Below are positions 25,416 through 37,772 of a stretch of DNA of 64,000 bases, in pieces. The notes under the pieces are model-generated. The model ran no database searches. It was given only the letters and a program-made list of their open reading frames with translations, and was not told the DNA's origin. Origin of the DNA: Glycine soja (lineage: Eukaryota > Streptophyta > Magnoliopsida > Fabales > Fabaceae). The position numbers and the translations under genes were made by a program. The DNA is taken from the NCBI RefSeq assembly GCF_004193775.1, contig NC_041019.1, positions 8,976,204 through 9,040,203 of the forward strand, given 5' to 3'. Positions within the stretch are counted from its first letter, which is position 1, and every line of letters starts with the position of its first letter.

Positions 25416-26141
25416 TTTAAACTAGAGTTTTGCCCGTGCGAATGCCCGGGCTCATATTTTTATTTGAATATTACCAACATGTGTTCATTCTCATATTTGA
25501 GGTTTCTTAATTGTTAAATATTAATAATCTTTTAAAAAATGTATAAAAAATTAATTTAAATATTCAAACATATAATACAGGCTGAAAAGGCTGCTAATGT
25601 AAAAAGATGTAACATTGTCTGAAAAGACGGCTATTGTAATTACAATTCAAAGTACAATGCCAAACACACATAACATATGAGGTTCCATCTTCAATTAGGT
25701 TCTCTGATCCCAAACAATAAGGCTCGACAACTTCAAATAGTGTTGGATCAATGGTCTGCAACAATAAATGTATACAATAAGTAAATAAAAATGAATCACA
25801 AAGTAGATAAAGAAAAATAACTTACATGTACTTCAAGCATATGAAGCTCTACATTTCATTGTCCCTTGGTTTTGCAAAGGTGAACAACCACCTTCACTAA
25901 AGTGCAGGCTTTTTTTGAAAGCCCAAGCGATATTATTTGGAAACAACCAACATTGAATATAACTAAATAATAAATATAGCATAGAAAAATTAAATCCACA
26001 AACATAATAATATTTGTACTGTTGCTAGCAATGTTTAAACAGAAACAAAAGTAAAAAAAAAAATTGTTCGTTACCCGAGGGTAATTAAGTTACAAACATA
26101 ATATATCAAAATAAAACAAAGATAAGTAATTAAATAGTTCT

Positions 26142-26972
26142 TCAAGGGGAGTCAACTTCATCCTCTTTGTCATCCCATTTAACTTGCTTCCTATAGAGGA
26201 CCTCCCATAAATGTTGGTCAATGTTGTAGAAAAAGATGACCTCATCTCCAGCCTTCAAATGACAGTCGCCTAAATAATGGATCCACGCGTCAGCAACACA
26301 TGATGGGCCATTATTCATGGTGATCATCCATTTGTGATGCCTACCACTACCACGATCTACAACCATATATTTTTTTGATGCAATTAAATAAATTGAAGCC
26401 TCTGGTGGCAGAACTTAGGTTAGAAGGAACACAGTGATTAAAGATAAGAAGTCAACAATAAATAATATAAATGATTATGATTAAATTAAGAAAGACCTAC
26501 CAATTGATAATTGTGTTGTATCATATCTTCAGAGACATCAATGGTAAAAACATGGTGCCTTATGGTTGGGGCTGCCCTTTGGTGTAGAGGTCCCACAACG
26601 TCCACACTGAAAGTAGTATTTTTGTCCCTTCCAACAAAACGCATGAGAACACTTTCGTGAATGCCATGGATTCTCCTAAGTTCCTTGAGTTCATCGCCAA
26701 AAAAGAATTGGTTACCATATTTATGAAGCTTTATAAAGTGTTTGTCTCCTTCGTAGTCGAATAACACATAATTTGGATAATTTGGGGACCATTGTCTATG
26801 ATAAGCAAAAGGAACCTCAATGACGTTCTGCACATTAACATTTGAAACATATTATTTATTTGATATTAACATAAATAAGTAAATTTTTAGGGGTGAGAGT
26901 CATGACCTGCTCAACACGGAATGACGCGTCAAATCGGTGCACAATTCTCGGTACATGTAAATTTGATGGGCC
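26142..26972 (-). CDS. B3 (REM-like) DNA-binding protein gene or gene fragment inside the Helitron
   Basis: Three exons can be joined: 26972-26907, 26827-26497 and 26413-26142. The junctions AG/GGCCCATC, GAGCAG/GTCATG, GCAG/AACGTC, GTAG/GTCTTT and CTAAG/TTCTGC keep one open frame. The joined protein begins near GPSNLHVPRIVHRFDASF. A first B3-like half contains VPFAYHRQWSPNYPNYVLF and FFFGDELKELRRIHGI. The second half has LPPEASIYLIASKKYMVV, a W-x-ITM core, WIHYLGDCHLKAGDEVIFF and a terminal EVLYRKQ, the strand order of a B3 domain. The frame is open to a stop at 26142. The true start exon is uncertain; ATGAATACATCATCATCAAA at about 27196 is a candidate. It may be captured host sequence or part of the Helitron family's own cargo. 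Confidence 0.6.
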
Positions 26973-29364
26973 CTAGATGAGAAATGTTTATGTAATGAGT
27001 AAGTGAACAAAGATGTACCCATTGAAAAGAGAAGATAAATATGCGCAATATCAAACATGTAGTATGAACGAAAAGAGCAAGCATAGAAGGATGAAGGATG
27101 CATGATGAAGCAAACTCGAACATATAAGAAGGTAAACATAAAGGATGAAAAAGTTAAACTTATAGCATCAGACACATTTGATGATGATGTATTCATGGTG
27201 TTTTGTGTTTGGAGAAGTCCTTCGACAAATGGGTGAAGATTTGGTGATATTGGGTGGTTATAGATATATATAATATTGTGTTTTAATTATGGGAGGGGGA
27301 GGGTGAACAATTATCAAGAACAGTTAACAATGTACAAAGTAATTAATAACCTTTTACACTTACCGTGCTAGTTTATTATGGTTACTGTTGTTGTGTTTTT
27401 ATTGTGAGGCTATTACACTTCCCGTGCTAGTTTATGATAACTATTGGTGTATAATTAAATAGTAATAAATAATTACATACAAAGGTTGAATTTTAAAAAA
27501 TAATAACAGTAACTCTTTATCAAAAACAGTAAATATGTGTATATGGAAAAGATGATATTTTTTACTTCCCGATGTATGAAATATGAATAGACGCGTAGTG
27601 TTTTGACATTGGAAAATTGCACCTCAGCAAACATCTAGTAGTGTATTAATTACACGGGAAATTATACGTCAGGAAACATCTGATAGTGTACTATAATAAT
27701 TATGATGGATGTAACATCCCATTTCAAAGATTGAAATCAGAATATTGACAGTCACTACACAAAGACTATTAATATGATATATGTTGATATCCACAGGATA
27801 AAGTGTTAGTAGTCATTAGTACCTGTATAAACACAAATTCCAAAAAATCTGCTGACGGGATTTTGTAGGGGTCTATACGTTACCTTGAAAAGACAAAAGA
27901 AAGAAACACAAAAAATCAATATTCATGCATACAACATTATTTGTACACCAAACTAAATTTTCCGGTTAAAGATACAAAAAGGTCTTGTTGAATTTGGATT
28001 ACTTCAGCAAAGTAACAATCGCCGGTGACTCTGAATTTGGATTACTTCAATTCAGGACAATAAATATTGCAAACAATATCAAAATTTCAACAAACCTGTA
28101 TTTGAAATGCCAAACACTATTATTTGTGTAGTTTGTTGGTCTTGGTCAAAATTAAAAACCAATGTCAGTTAGGATATACCAAAATATAAACAAAATTAAC
28201 TAAACAACAGAATACAAATGGTGCAACTTAATTTTTCAAATTATTATCTACAAAATGACATGGTTAAACACCCATAGAAAAAAATCATAACCAACAAATG
28301 CTAAAGACAATAAAGCAAACAAATATTAAGGCTGACATAGAAGGCTTAGGTAAAATCAAACAAATAAGGGCTGACATAGAAGGCTTAGGTATAATACACA
28401 GGAAAGGTAGAAGGAAAAAAAAAGTCATTCACAGCTGAGGTAGAACACAAATAAGCAATTTACCCAGCAGCAATGGATACAAAGAATCATAGAAATGGTA
28501 AAAGGTCGAACCAAATATAATACACAGGAAAGGTAAGGTAAAAGCTAAAGAAAAAAAATCATAGAAATGGGATGGTCATGACTCTAATTTTCTGAAAACA
28601 TGGTAACTGTTTTTCACCTCCTCAGTTACACCTTCACCATCCTGTCAAAATAGAAATACTGAATGATATAAGAAACAACCATTGGTTATCATAAAAACTG
28701 CAAGAAAAACAAAGTTTTAAGAAAGAAATTCATAGCTGATAAAATGCAAAGCCACCACAAACTATCACATTGTAGAATCTGAAACAGAACCAAAAAAATA
28801 GGATCACAAATCACAACAACTAACCAATTCATAACACTACAGCTATGACAACAACATTAACAAATTCACAAAGACATACAATAGAATGAAACAAAGAAGG
28901 TACCGCTAAAGGCTATGCAGAGGATGCAAGAACACATGTTTGGATAACAGTGTTCTCTTGCCTTGTGAAGGGTTGCCTCAACATCTTCAATTTCTCCAAA
29001 TATAATACACAGGAAATGTAAAGTCTAAAGAAAAAAGAATCATAGACATCCACCAAAGAATGTATAAATTAATTTTTGAAATACAAAAGGTGCAACTTAA
29101 TTTTTCAACTACAAAAGGTAGAAGTAGAATTTTATTTTCCAATATTAATACAAATTGAACCCAAATAAGCAATCTACTCAGCAGAAATGGATACAAAAGG
29201 TGCAATTTAATATTTGAAACAACAGAATACACACACAAATAATAAGTACGTGATACAAAATGTACCATTGCTATAAAAGCAAACAAATTATTATCTACAA
29301 ATGACATTAATAAACACCCATAGAAAAAAATCATAACCAACCAATGCAAAAGACACTAAAGCAA

Positions 29365-30300
29365 CCAAATATTAGGGCTGAGGTAGAACACAAATAAGCA
29401 ATCAACCCAGCAACAATGGATACAAAAGGTGCAATTTAACATTTGAAACACAAAAGGTCCAACCAAATATAATACATAGGAAACGTAGAAGCAAAAAAAA
29501 AAAAAAGGAATGATAGAAAGCACCATCAAGGTAGAAGAACGATCAGGAACACCCAAAAAATCGCACCTGTTGTCATAAAAATCTATCCTTTTGTTCTATG
29601 AGAAAAAAAATCAAGGCTTCAGTGTTCTTCGGGCTTGTATGCTCAACAAAGTAGGAGAACGATCAGGAACACCCAAACATTAGGGCTGAGGTAGAACACA
29701 AATAAGCAATCTACCCAGCAGCAATGGATACAAAAGGTGCAATTTAACATTTGAAACACAAAAGGTCCAACCAAATATAATACACAGGAAACGTAGAAGC
29801 AAAAAAAAAAAAAAAAGAATGATAGAAAGCACCTTCAACGTAGAAGAACCATCAAGAACACCCAAAAAATCGCACCTGTTGTCATAAAAATCTATCCTTT
29901 TGTTCTGTGAGAAAACAAATCAAAGCTTTAGTGTTCTTGGGGCTTGTATGCTCAACAAAGTAGGAGAACGATCAGGAACACCCAAACATTAGGGCTGAGG
30001 TAGAACACAAATAAGCAATCTACCTAACAACAATGGATACAAAAGGTGCAATTTAACATTTGAAACACAAAAGGTCCAACCAAATATAATACACAGGAAA
30101 CGTAGAAGCAAAAAAAAAAAAGGAATGATAGAAAGCACCATCAACGTAGAAGAACGATCAGAAAACACCCAAAAAATCACACCTGTTGTCATAAAAATCT
30201 ATCCTTTTCTTCTGTGAGAAAAAAATCAAAGCTTTAGTGTTCTTGGGGCTTGTATGCTCAACAAAGTAGGAAACGATCAGGAACACCCAAACAATTAACC
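29365..30300. repeat. Tandem array, about 306-313-bp period, three copies, in the Helitron
   Basis: TTAGGGCTGAGGTAGAACAC begins near 29372, 29682 and 29988. Each unit continues through CAATGGATACAAAAGGTGCA, a poly-A tract of variable length, AAATCTATCCTTTTGTTCT and GATCAGGAACACCC. Differences between copies are mostly point changes and A-tract length. The units read openly on the minus strand but show no known protein. Confidence 0.9.
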
Positions 30301-31240
30301 AAAAAAATTAAGCTTTGAAATAACTACAAAGAAAACGTACCTGTTGTGAAAAAAATCGCTGTTTTTCTTGAGATAAAAATTAAAGCTTTAGTGTTGTCCG
30401 GGCTACTATGCGAATCAAAGTAGAAGAAGGATCAGGAACACCAAAACAATTAACCGAAAAAATAAACTTTGAAAGAACTACAAAGATAACACACCTGTTA
30501 TGATAAAAATCGTTGTTTTTCTTGAGATAAAAATCAAAGCTTTAGTCTTGTCCGGGCTTCTATGCGAAACAAAGTAGTAGAAGGATGAGGAACACCCAAA
30601 CAATTAACCAAAAAAAAATTAAGCTTTGAAAGAACTACAAAGAAAACGCACCTTTGTGATAAAAATCGCTGCTTTTCTTGAGATAAAAATGAAAGCTTTA
30701 GTGTTGTTCGAGCTTCTATGCGAAACAAAGTAGCTCAAAGTATGAGGAACACCCACAAAAAACATGCAAGAAAGGAAACGTCAAAGCAACAAAGAAAACG
30801 CCCCTGCACACAGGAAGCGAAATGGCAGAAAACAAAAAGAAAAAACGCAGAAGACGGGTGGGCAAATGAAGACATGTGATGTTAAAAATTGCATCTTTAG
30901 TAGAAGACAGGTTCCGTTTATGCGTCTATGCACCTACGGTGATAAAAAATCGCCATTCTGTTGAGATAAAAATCAAAGCTTTAGTGTGTTGTTCGACCTT
31001 TTTTGCGAAACAAATAACATGCAATATAAGTTTAAGTAAAGGAACATCAGAAAGCTTTGTAGGAGATCAATATAAACACAACTGTACCTCTAAAAATCCA
31101 AAAATTAAAGCTTTAGTGTATTCTTCGAGCTTCTCTGTGAAACAAAAAGCATGCAAGAAAGGAAACATTGAAGCAACAACAAAAACGCCCCCGTACTCAT
31201 CAAAATCGCAGCTTTAGTGTGTGCGTCCACCTTTTCTGCC
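30290..31240. repeat. Degenerate tandem array, about 150-bp period, in the Helitron
   Basis: AAAATCAAAGCTTTAGTGT (and close variants) recurs near 30220, 30370, 30530, 30690, 30970, 31100 and 31210, each time with GAGATAAAAATC or a similar string upstream and an ATGCGAAACAAAGTAG-like string downstream. It continues and diverges from the 310-bp array. A longer block around 30880-30960 is repeated near 31320-31390 (GCATCTTTAGNAGAAGACNG). Confidence 0.75.
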
Positions 31241-32489
31241 AAACAAAGAACACAGGAAGCGAAATGGCAAAAAAAAAAAGAGAAAAAAACGCCGAAGATG
31301 GGTGGGCAAATGAAGAGATGTCATGTTAAAAATTGCATCTTTAGCAGAAGACGGGTTCTGTTTATGCGTCTATGCACCTACGGTGAGGGAAAGGTAGTGG
31401 TGAGATAAGAAAGAGCATGAACAATATTACCAACGCATTGTCTTCCATGTTTTTTTTTCTCACGACAGAGAAAAGAAACACGAAACCAAGCAACAGCAAA
31501 TGGGGCAACGAAAAGCCAAAATGGCCGTAAACGCAAAAAAGGAAAAAACAATAAATGTGTTGGTATTCGTAAAATAAAAATAATAAAAAAGGCAAAAAAA
31601 TAAGGTTGGCAAAAAACGCTACGTTTCGGGGTGCACTGTAGCATGATGGGACATTTTTGGGAGGGAAATGGGACAACGAAATCGCGACACGAGGCATTCC
31701 AGGGCCTTGTTTGTATATAGATAGATGATAATTTAGAGATCAAATTAATAATTAAGTGTTACAAAAAAAAGTAAGGGGTGTATTGGATTATGATTTTGAA
31801 AGATTTTAAAAGACTTTTTTATATCAAGACTTTTTAATGATATAAATAAGTTTTGTGATATTCAATTAGGATTTTTTAATACAACGAAATCTAATGGTAT
31901 TTAATTAAGATTTTTTATAACTTAGAAACGTCTTTTAGTGTTCAAAAATATAAAGATTTCAATGGATTTCATGTGATTTTTCATTAAAAAATATGCATCA
32001 AATAATTCCACAAAAAACCTTCAGACTCTTATAGATTTTTTTTTCTCTCATTACTCATAATTTCTTCCGTCTTTCTTGAAGACAATATAGACATTTATGT
32101 ATAAAACTTCATAACCTTCAATACCTTAACAATATTCAATAATCACATGTTAATTAACCACTATCATGTACAAGTTGTTTTTCCTCTCTCCTGTATTTTA
32201 GTAACAATTTTTTATTAAAATACAAATACAATCATTTGTTATATATTATGGGCACATAGACATTTTGACCCATGGGACTTTATCTTTTTGTATTTGTGGT
32301 TGTTTATGACACTCTTTATGACTTATTCAACTTTTCATTATTAATACAAATACAATCATACTCAAATGGGATTTTCTTCAACGCAACAAAGGGCCATAAA
32401 CTTAGATACATTTTTTTGGCATGTAGCATGTTGGGGGATTTGATTGATGAGGAATGTTACGTTCACAACAAAAACTTGTTCACTAATAT

Positions 32490-33840
32490 TTTGCGATGCT
32501 AATCAGCAAGTGTACTAAGTCGCACAAATAATATAAAACGCTAATAATCGAGTATCGTATCCACAGAAAACTTGTTTCACTCAGAAGATGTATGTTCAAT
32601 GAGCAAACATTTGTGTAAAGCAAGTAAATGTTGAGTTGGATTTATGTCTAAAAATCTAGTTAAACACAAAGCAAAATATCTTGAGTTTGAGAAGTACAAA
32701 CAGTCAAGAAAAAGCGTGTTGGGTCGTCCTACTAAATTCCCTTTTGATGTTGTTAAATATTTTTCTCTATTTAATGTTATCCTAATGTTCTTATGCTAAG
32801 AAATTACCCAAACCAATATCCCTCGAGTGAATGGGCCTAACTCTATTTAAACCTCATCCTTGATCCCTCAACAAACTTAGTCTAAAAGAGTTGCATTACG
32901 ATCACAACATGATAAGGACTAGATCACTGCACTCCATTCCTAGACATACAGTTTTCTAGCTTGCTCTATCAAGTTCTAAGGTTTTAAAGCACTTTCCAGT
33001 ACTAAAAATCCTAACTATACATACAAATGGGTGATCAAGCCACAAGCATGCAGAAATAAGCATAGATAGAAGCAATGAACACATAAAAACAACATTAAAT
33101 AGATAGTAAGAGAATTTTACATCAAAGGTTCAACAGAACTCCCCAACAAGAGGTTTAGCCTTACATTACAAGCAATGAACTTTTAACATAAAGGATATAT
33201 TTTGAGGAAAGAAAGTGGCTAAGAATGGTTGAGGATGTCTCCTCCAACCTCTAGAACCCTAATCTCACTCCTCTAACCTAAACTCTCTTAGAGGCTTGTT
33301 TCTGTCACTCTAGCTTCTCCCTTGGCTCTATTTTTTTACTCCTCTCTTTAGTTTTCGCCAACTTTAGTGTTTTAAAGGCTCCTTGACATTTCAGATTCTG
33401 AAGGTTCGCTTAGCGAGATTGGCTCGCTAAGCACGAGTTAGTGAATTTTGGCTTAGCGAGCTGGGCGCGCTCAGTGCGAGAAAAGACAAACGACTCGCTG
33501 GGTGAGTACATCTCTGACTGATCCTCTTCTAGGGTTTCTCATCACGCTAAGCGTGCTTAGTGCCTCGCTTAGTGGATGTCACTCGCTAAGCACATATGCC
33601 TCGCTTAACGAGACACCAGCTACTTGACCTTCTTTTCTTTTGACCTGAAACTGAAGTGGTTTCAACATTAATTCACCAAATGGGAGTATCTACTATATAA
33701 AATCAAACTAAACATGAAAATATGTACAATTCCTACAAAAAGAACCATAAATTGGGGGGAAAAGGCTAATTTCATATAACTAACTATTCAATACAAAAGT
33801 TAGTCGTAAATAACGATTAACAAGGAACAACATCATTTTT
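32490..33840. repeat. LTR-like repeat, copy A
   Basis: This begins with AGCAAGTGTACTAAGTCGCA and GAGTATCGTATCCACAG, continues through GGGTGATCAAGCCACAAGCA and AACATTAAATAGATAGTAAG, and contains a CGCTAAGC / GCTTAGCGAG palindrome-rich segment at about 33400-33610. The same blocks occur in the same order in copy B. There is no open reading frame of note. The TATCGTATCCACAG motif is frequent in legume repeats; I do not assign a family. Confidence 0.65.
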
Positions 33841-34159
33841 AACAATGGTAGGTTAAACTATTTGAAACTCATATAATCTATTAAAACTTTTTTTTTACAA
33901 AATCTATTAAAACTTATTCATGAAAGTAGTTATTGTATAAAGTTAGGACTCAACCAGGAACCTTTTATTCCACATGGCATACCTGTCTTTGAATGTGTCA
34001 TCCTTATGACTTGTGAATGTTATTTTTTTGTTTTAATAACTTTGCCTTTAAAAAAAACAATCATTTGTTGTGGATAAAAACTTGCACTAACAAAAACTTA
34101 ATTTAGTAGCTTCAAATGTCAATTGAATATGATTTACCTTGTTCAAAAGTTGAATCAAA

Positions 34160-35500
34160 TATGTGTTAACTTGATTAGCAAGTATACCAATTTGCACAAG
34201 TAGTAATTAAAATGGTAAGTCCAAGTATCGTGTCCACAGGGAATTTTTTGTACTTAGATGTCGTATATTCAATTTGTAAACATTTTCAATTTCAGTAATA
34301 TAAAGTAGAGAAACTCATTCATATTTCAAATTCTTTAATTAATTCTTCTAGACTTAAACATATGACAAAATAAACACAAAACTGTATAACAGAACAAATA
34401 TCAAGATAAAAATGTCGGGGAGTATTCTACTAAATTTTCTCTTGCCGTAACTAAATAGGTTTTTCTCTATTCAACATTACTCTAATGTACATGCATCGTC
34501 AAATTACTCAAACTATAATTCTTCACATGAAAGAACCTAATCCTCTTAGTTTTGTTCTTGATTCCTCAACAAACTCATTCTAAGTGGGTTGCATTATGCA
34601 CAAGATGCAACATTTACTAGATGACTGCACACTATTCCTAAAAATGCAAACTTCTAGCTGCTCTACCTAGTTCTAAGGACTTTAAGCATTTTTCAATACT
34701 CAAAACCTAACAAAGCATATAAATGGGTGATCAAGCCACAAATATGTAAAATAAATACAGATAGAAGCAAAGAACACTAGTAATAACATTAAATAGATAG
34801 TTAGAAGTTTTACATTAAGAGTGTTCAGTAGAAAAACTCCCTAACAATGAAGTGTTTAGCCCTCCATTAACAAGAAGGGCTTAATACAAAGATGGAATGA
34901 TGTTGGAATGAAAGAAAATGCTAAAAGTATGAAGAAAATGTCTTCTCTTCAGCCTTGGTGCCTTCTTCCTTCCTTCTCACGCTGACTTTTGTTCACCTTC
35001 TTCTATTCTCAGTGTTTTTAAAGCCTTTTGGGCTTATCAGCTTACAAAGGCGCGCTCAAGGAGCATGAGAGTAAGTGGTTGTGCGCTAAGCAAGTTTGGA
35101 TGCGCTAAGCGCGAGAAGAGACAACGTCCTCGCTGGATGGACTAGCTGCGCACTAAGCGCGCTGCTCTTTGGCTCAACATTCTCTAGGGTTTTGTTTTTG
35201 CTTAGCGGGCAGACTTCCTTACTAAGCGGATGAGTCTCGCTTAGCCAATCTGGCTCATTGAGCGAGCCTTTCAGCAATATTTCAACATCTTCTCTTTTTT
35301 AGCCTAAAAACCCAATTAAATCCAACATTAGTCAACAAAAATGGAGTTTTTACTGTATAAATTCACACAAGAATAAATTATTTACAAATTTTGCAAAAGA
35401 AACCATACATTAGAGGTACATTTCTACTTTTTATCCTATTTTTAGTGCAATTAAAGCTCATGAATAACAATTAACAATAGGATACCAAAAAAAGGATCAC
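34160..35500. repeat. LTR-like repeat, copy B
   Basis: This is a direct repeat of copy A with perhaps 70-75 percent identity by eye. It has TTAGCAAGTATACCAATTTG, AAGTATCGTGTCCACAGGGA, GGGTGATCAAGCCACAAATA and AACATTAAATAGATAGTTAG, then a GCGCTAAGC-rich segment at about 35050-35260. About 300 bases of unrelated DNA separate the copies. They could be strongly diverged LTRs, or two insertions of the same non-coding family. Confidence 0.65.
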
Positions 35501-35887
35501 GTGATTCACTTATTTATTTTTCACAGAAAAGTAAGGATACCGAAGATCCATTGGGTTTTTATGAGTGAAAGAAAAATTTGTAGATTGTTGATTTTTTTTG
35601 TAGATCTTATAATTTTAAATGTTTTCTAAAAATTCATAGAGTTCATTAAAATCTTATAAATCTATAAAGTTCTTCCAAATCTTTTGATTTAATGTTTCTA
35701 TAAATCAAATAAAATTTAAACTACAAAATTCAAATCATAAAAGTCTTTTAAAAAAATATTAAAATTTATTATACTCTCATAAAGGCTTTTAAAATCCACA
35801 TATTTTTATTATGTTTAAAAAGTATTTTAAAATCCTAATCCAATACACCCTTAAAAAGATGTCATGTGAAGATTAGCAAAATAGTTT

Positions 35888-36300
35888 CACTACTAGAAAA
35901 TCACCTTTTTACATCAGTTAAAAGCATCATTTTACATCGGTTATCACACGTCATTGTAGCCGGTGTCGTTAAAACACTCGAATCTTTCTACATCGATTGT
36001 CTAACCGTCTTAGAATGGTGCGGTTCAAAGACGGGTCTCAAGCCATACCCGTCTTAGAATTCTTACCATTCTACGTCGATTCTAGCGTCGAATCGATGTA
36101 GAATTGTACCCATTCTACATCGGTTTTCCTAATAACCAATGTAAAATGTCCGACATTCTACATCGTTTGTGACCGTGGACCGTCGTAAAATCTTAACTCA
36201 TGGTAAAACATTCTACATCGGTTTCATAATAACTGATGTAGAATATCCACAAATCCTACATCAGTTGTCCTAATAACCGATGTAGAATTATTAATATTTT
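35888..36300. mobile_element. CACTA transposon 5' end with ACATCGGTT subterminal repeats
   Basis: CACTACTAGAAAATCACC at 35888 is a canonical CACTA terminus. The next 400 bases hold about ten copies of ACATCGGTT or its complement AACCGATGT, some as inverted pairs (ACATCGGTTTTCCTAATAAC followed by CAATGT). Such motifs act as binding sites for the TnpA-type protein in related elements. No opposite TAGTAGTG end was seen, so the element is truncated. Confidence 0.7.
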
Positions 36301-37100
36301 TTTTTGTTCATGAATGATAATAACAATGGAAATATAATTTGATTTTCCATAATTCTAAGACGTAATTACACCTGAACCAAACCATATACAAAAGCCCACA
36401 TTCACAAAAATGAAAGCAAGTACATTATTATATATATAAAAGATAACCTTATCCTAAATTGTTAAAAGCCAGGCTTAACCTCTTCAAGTTTTTAAGACCT
36501 GCAGGAAAGGGAGTGCATGCTATAAAACCAAGAATCCAGTGATTTGCCATACTTAGAACAACAAGTAAGAACATGAAACCATAAGTCCTCAAGTTTGGTC
36601 ATTATAAATCAAGAGTTACCAAAAAAAAATTTCAAATCCATCGTTAGAGAAACCACATCCGTTGAGATTTAAGCATGCCAGGGATGCTACCATTTACACC
36701 AAATCTACCATATAATAATAATATAATGAAATAAACTATTCAATACTTGCCTAGCTACAATATTGTTACTAGACACAAGTATAGAAAATTTACACCTTAA
36801 TCATCCTCAATGGTAGCTGTTGCACTTAACTTTTATATTAGTAACAAAACATATGCATGTGCACTGTCAGATAGTAGACCACATTCAAAAGACTAAATAA
36901 CACTGCATGTCACTTTACTAACATTATTTATTTATAAAAGTAGCAAACAAGAAGTCAACTAGCCCAAAGAAGACCAAAGCATCCATTAACCACGTTGACA
37001 AAGTGACCAAAGCCTCCCATACCTGCTTTTTCTACCTTGGTCAATGCCTCCTCTAGTAACATAATAGAATACTTACCATATACTAGTATTACTTCAGGTA
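36301..37100. other. AT-rich region between two CACTA ends
   Basis: I see no gene and no clear repeat here. It could be interior sequence of the truncated CACTA element. Confidence 0.4.
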
Positions 37101-37101
37101 T

Positions 37102-37330
37102 CACTACTAGAATAATGTTTTTTTACGACATAGTATCTAAGTCGGTTATCCAGAATCGCCTTAGATAGTGGCGCGGTGGCAAACTTGTAATTATCAAAGC
37201 TGAGAATAATTTTTTACAACGTAAATTCTAAGGCGGTTATAAATAACCGTCTTAGTAATTCGCTGGGTGGCATTTTTGTAAATATAGAAAAAAGTTAAAC
37301 GACGGGTTTGGACCAAAGCCGCCTTTGTTT
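37102..37330 (+). mobile_element. Second CACTA 5' end with a different subterminal repeat
   Basis: CACTACTAGAATAATG at 37102 is another CACTA terminus in the same orientation. Its subterminal motif is GGCGGTTAT / ATAACCGTCTTAG, differing from the ACATCGGTT family at 35888, so it belongs to a distinct subfamily. A more GC-rich leader-like segment with repeated GTGACCCATCA...CTAAGCCCT follows (37440-37505). No right end was found. Confidence 0.6.
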
Positions 37331-37772
37331 TATTTCCCTCAAATTAGGGATTTTACAGCCATCCCTTTCCACTCTTCACCCAGCGTCCGTTTTGGTCTTC
37401 ACCAGCATCCCCTTTGGTCTTCACCAAGTGTTGAAAGAGAAGTTTGTGACCCATCATCACTAAGCCCTGTCGAAGAGAAGTCTGTGACCCATCACTAAGC
37501 CCTATTCAAGGTGTGCCGTGCCGCAGTCCGATTGTATGAACTGGTAAGTACCCATGCCCTAGTGTTGCTTGCTTGAAAATGTGTAATGAATGGCATTGTC
37601 AAGACACGGTTTTTGTTTCGCTGGTAGGTAGGGGCTTTTATTTTGCCTTTCTCGATTAGCAACACACGGACGAAGGGCAGCTTGCTTGCGGCTTCAACAT
37701 CTGCCAACCAAACCCTTAGTCATTTGGGATTTAAAGGTACCGCGTGTTCTTATTTTGAACCACATGTTTATG

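Larger units (their letters stand above)
25421..31725 (-). mobile_element. Helitron, about 6.3 kb, both termini visible
   Basis: On the minus strand the element starts TCTATCTATATACAAAC at 31725, with an A just outside. It ends CTAGT at 25421, with a T just outside, as expected for insertion between A and T with no duplication. Eleven bases before the end is a GC-rich hairpin (CCCGGGCATTCGCACGGG), the classic Helitron 3' signal. No Rep/helicase gene was found, so it is non-autonomous or decayed. It carries a split B3-domain gene and several tandem repeat arrays. The termini come from direct reading; the mode of movement is family knowledge. Confidence 0.78.
31775..35851. mobile_element. PIF/Harbinger-like (Tourist-type) element of about 4.1 kb
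   Basis: The left terminus GGGGTGTATTGGATTATGAT (from 31775) is inverted at the right terminus, ATCCTAATCCAATACACCCT (to 35851). A TAA lies immediately outside each end (31772-31774 and 35852-35854), the three-base TWA target duplication of the PIF/Harbinger superfamily. The subterminal 400 bases on both sides share short blocks such as GATTTTAAAAG and CTTTTTA. No transposase is encoded. The interior is occupied by two related 1.3-kb repeats, so an originally small element appears to have been enlarged by later insertion. Confidence 0.62.

Noticed and set aside
29356..30192. Three similar 60-70-codon minus-strand frames in the Helitron array
   Set aside because: They repeat because the DNA repeats; hydrophobic stretches come from poly-A tracts read as Phe, and there is no known motif.
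36440..37060. Possible coding region between the two CACTA ends
   Set aside because: No frame longer than a few dozen codons and no splice-consistent similarity.
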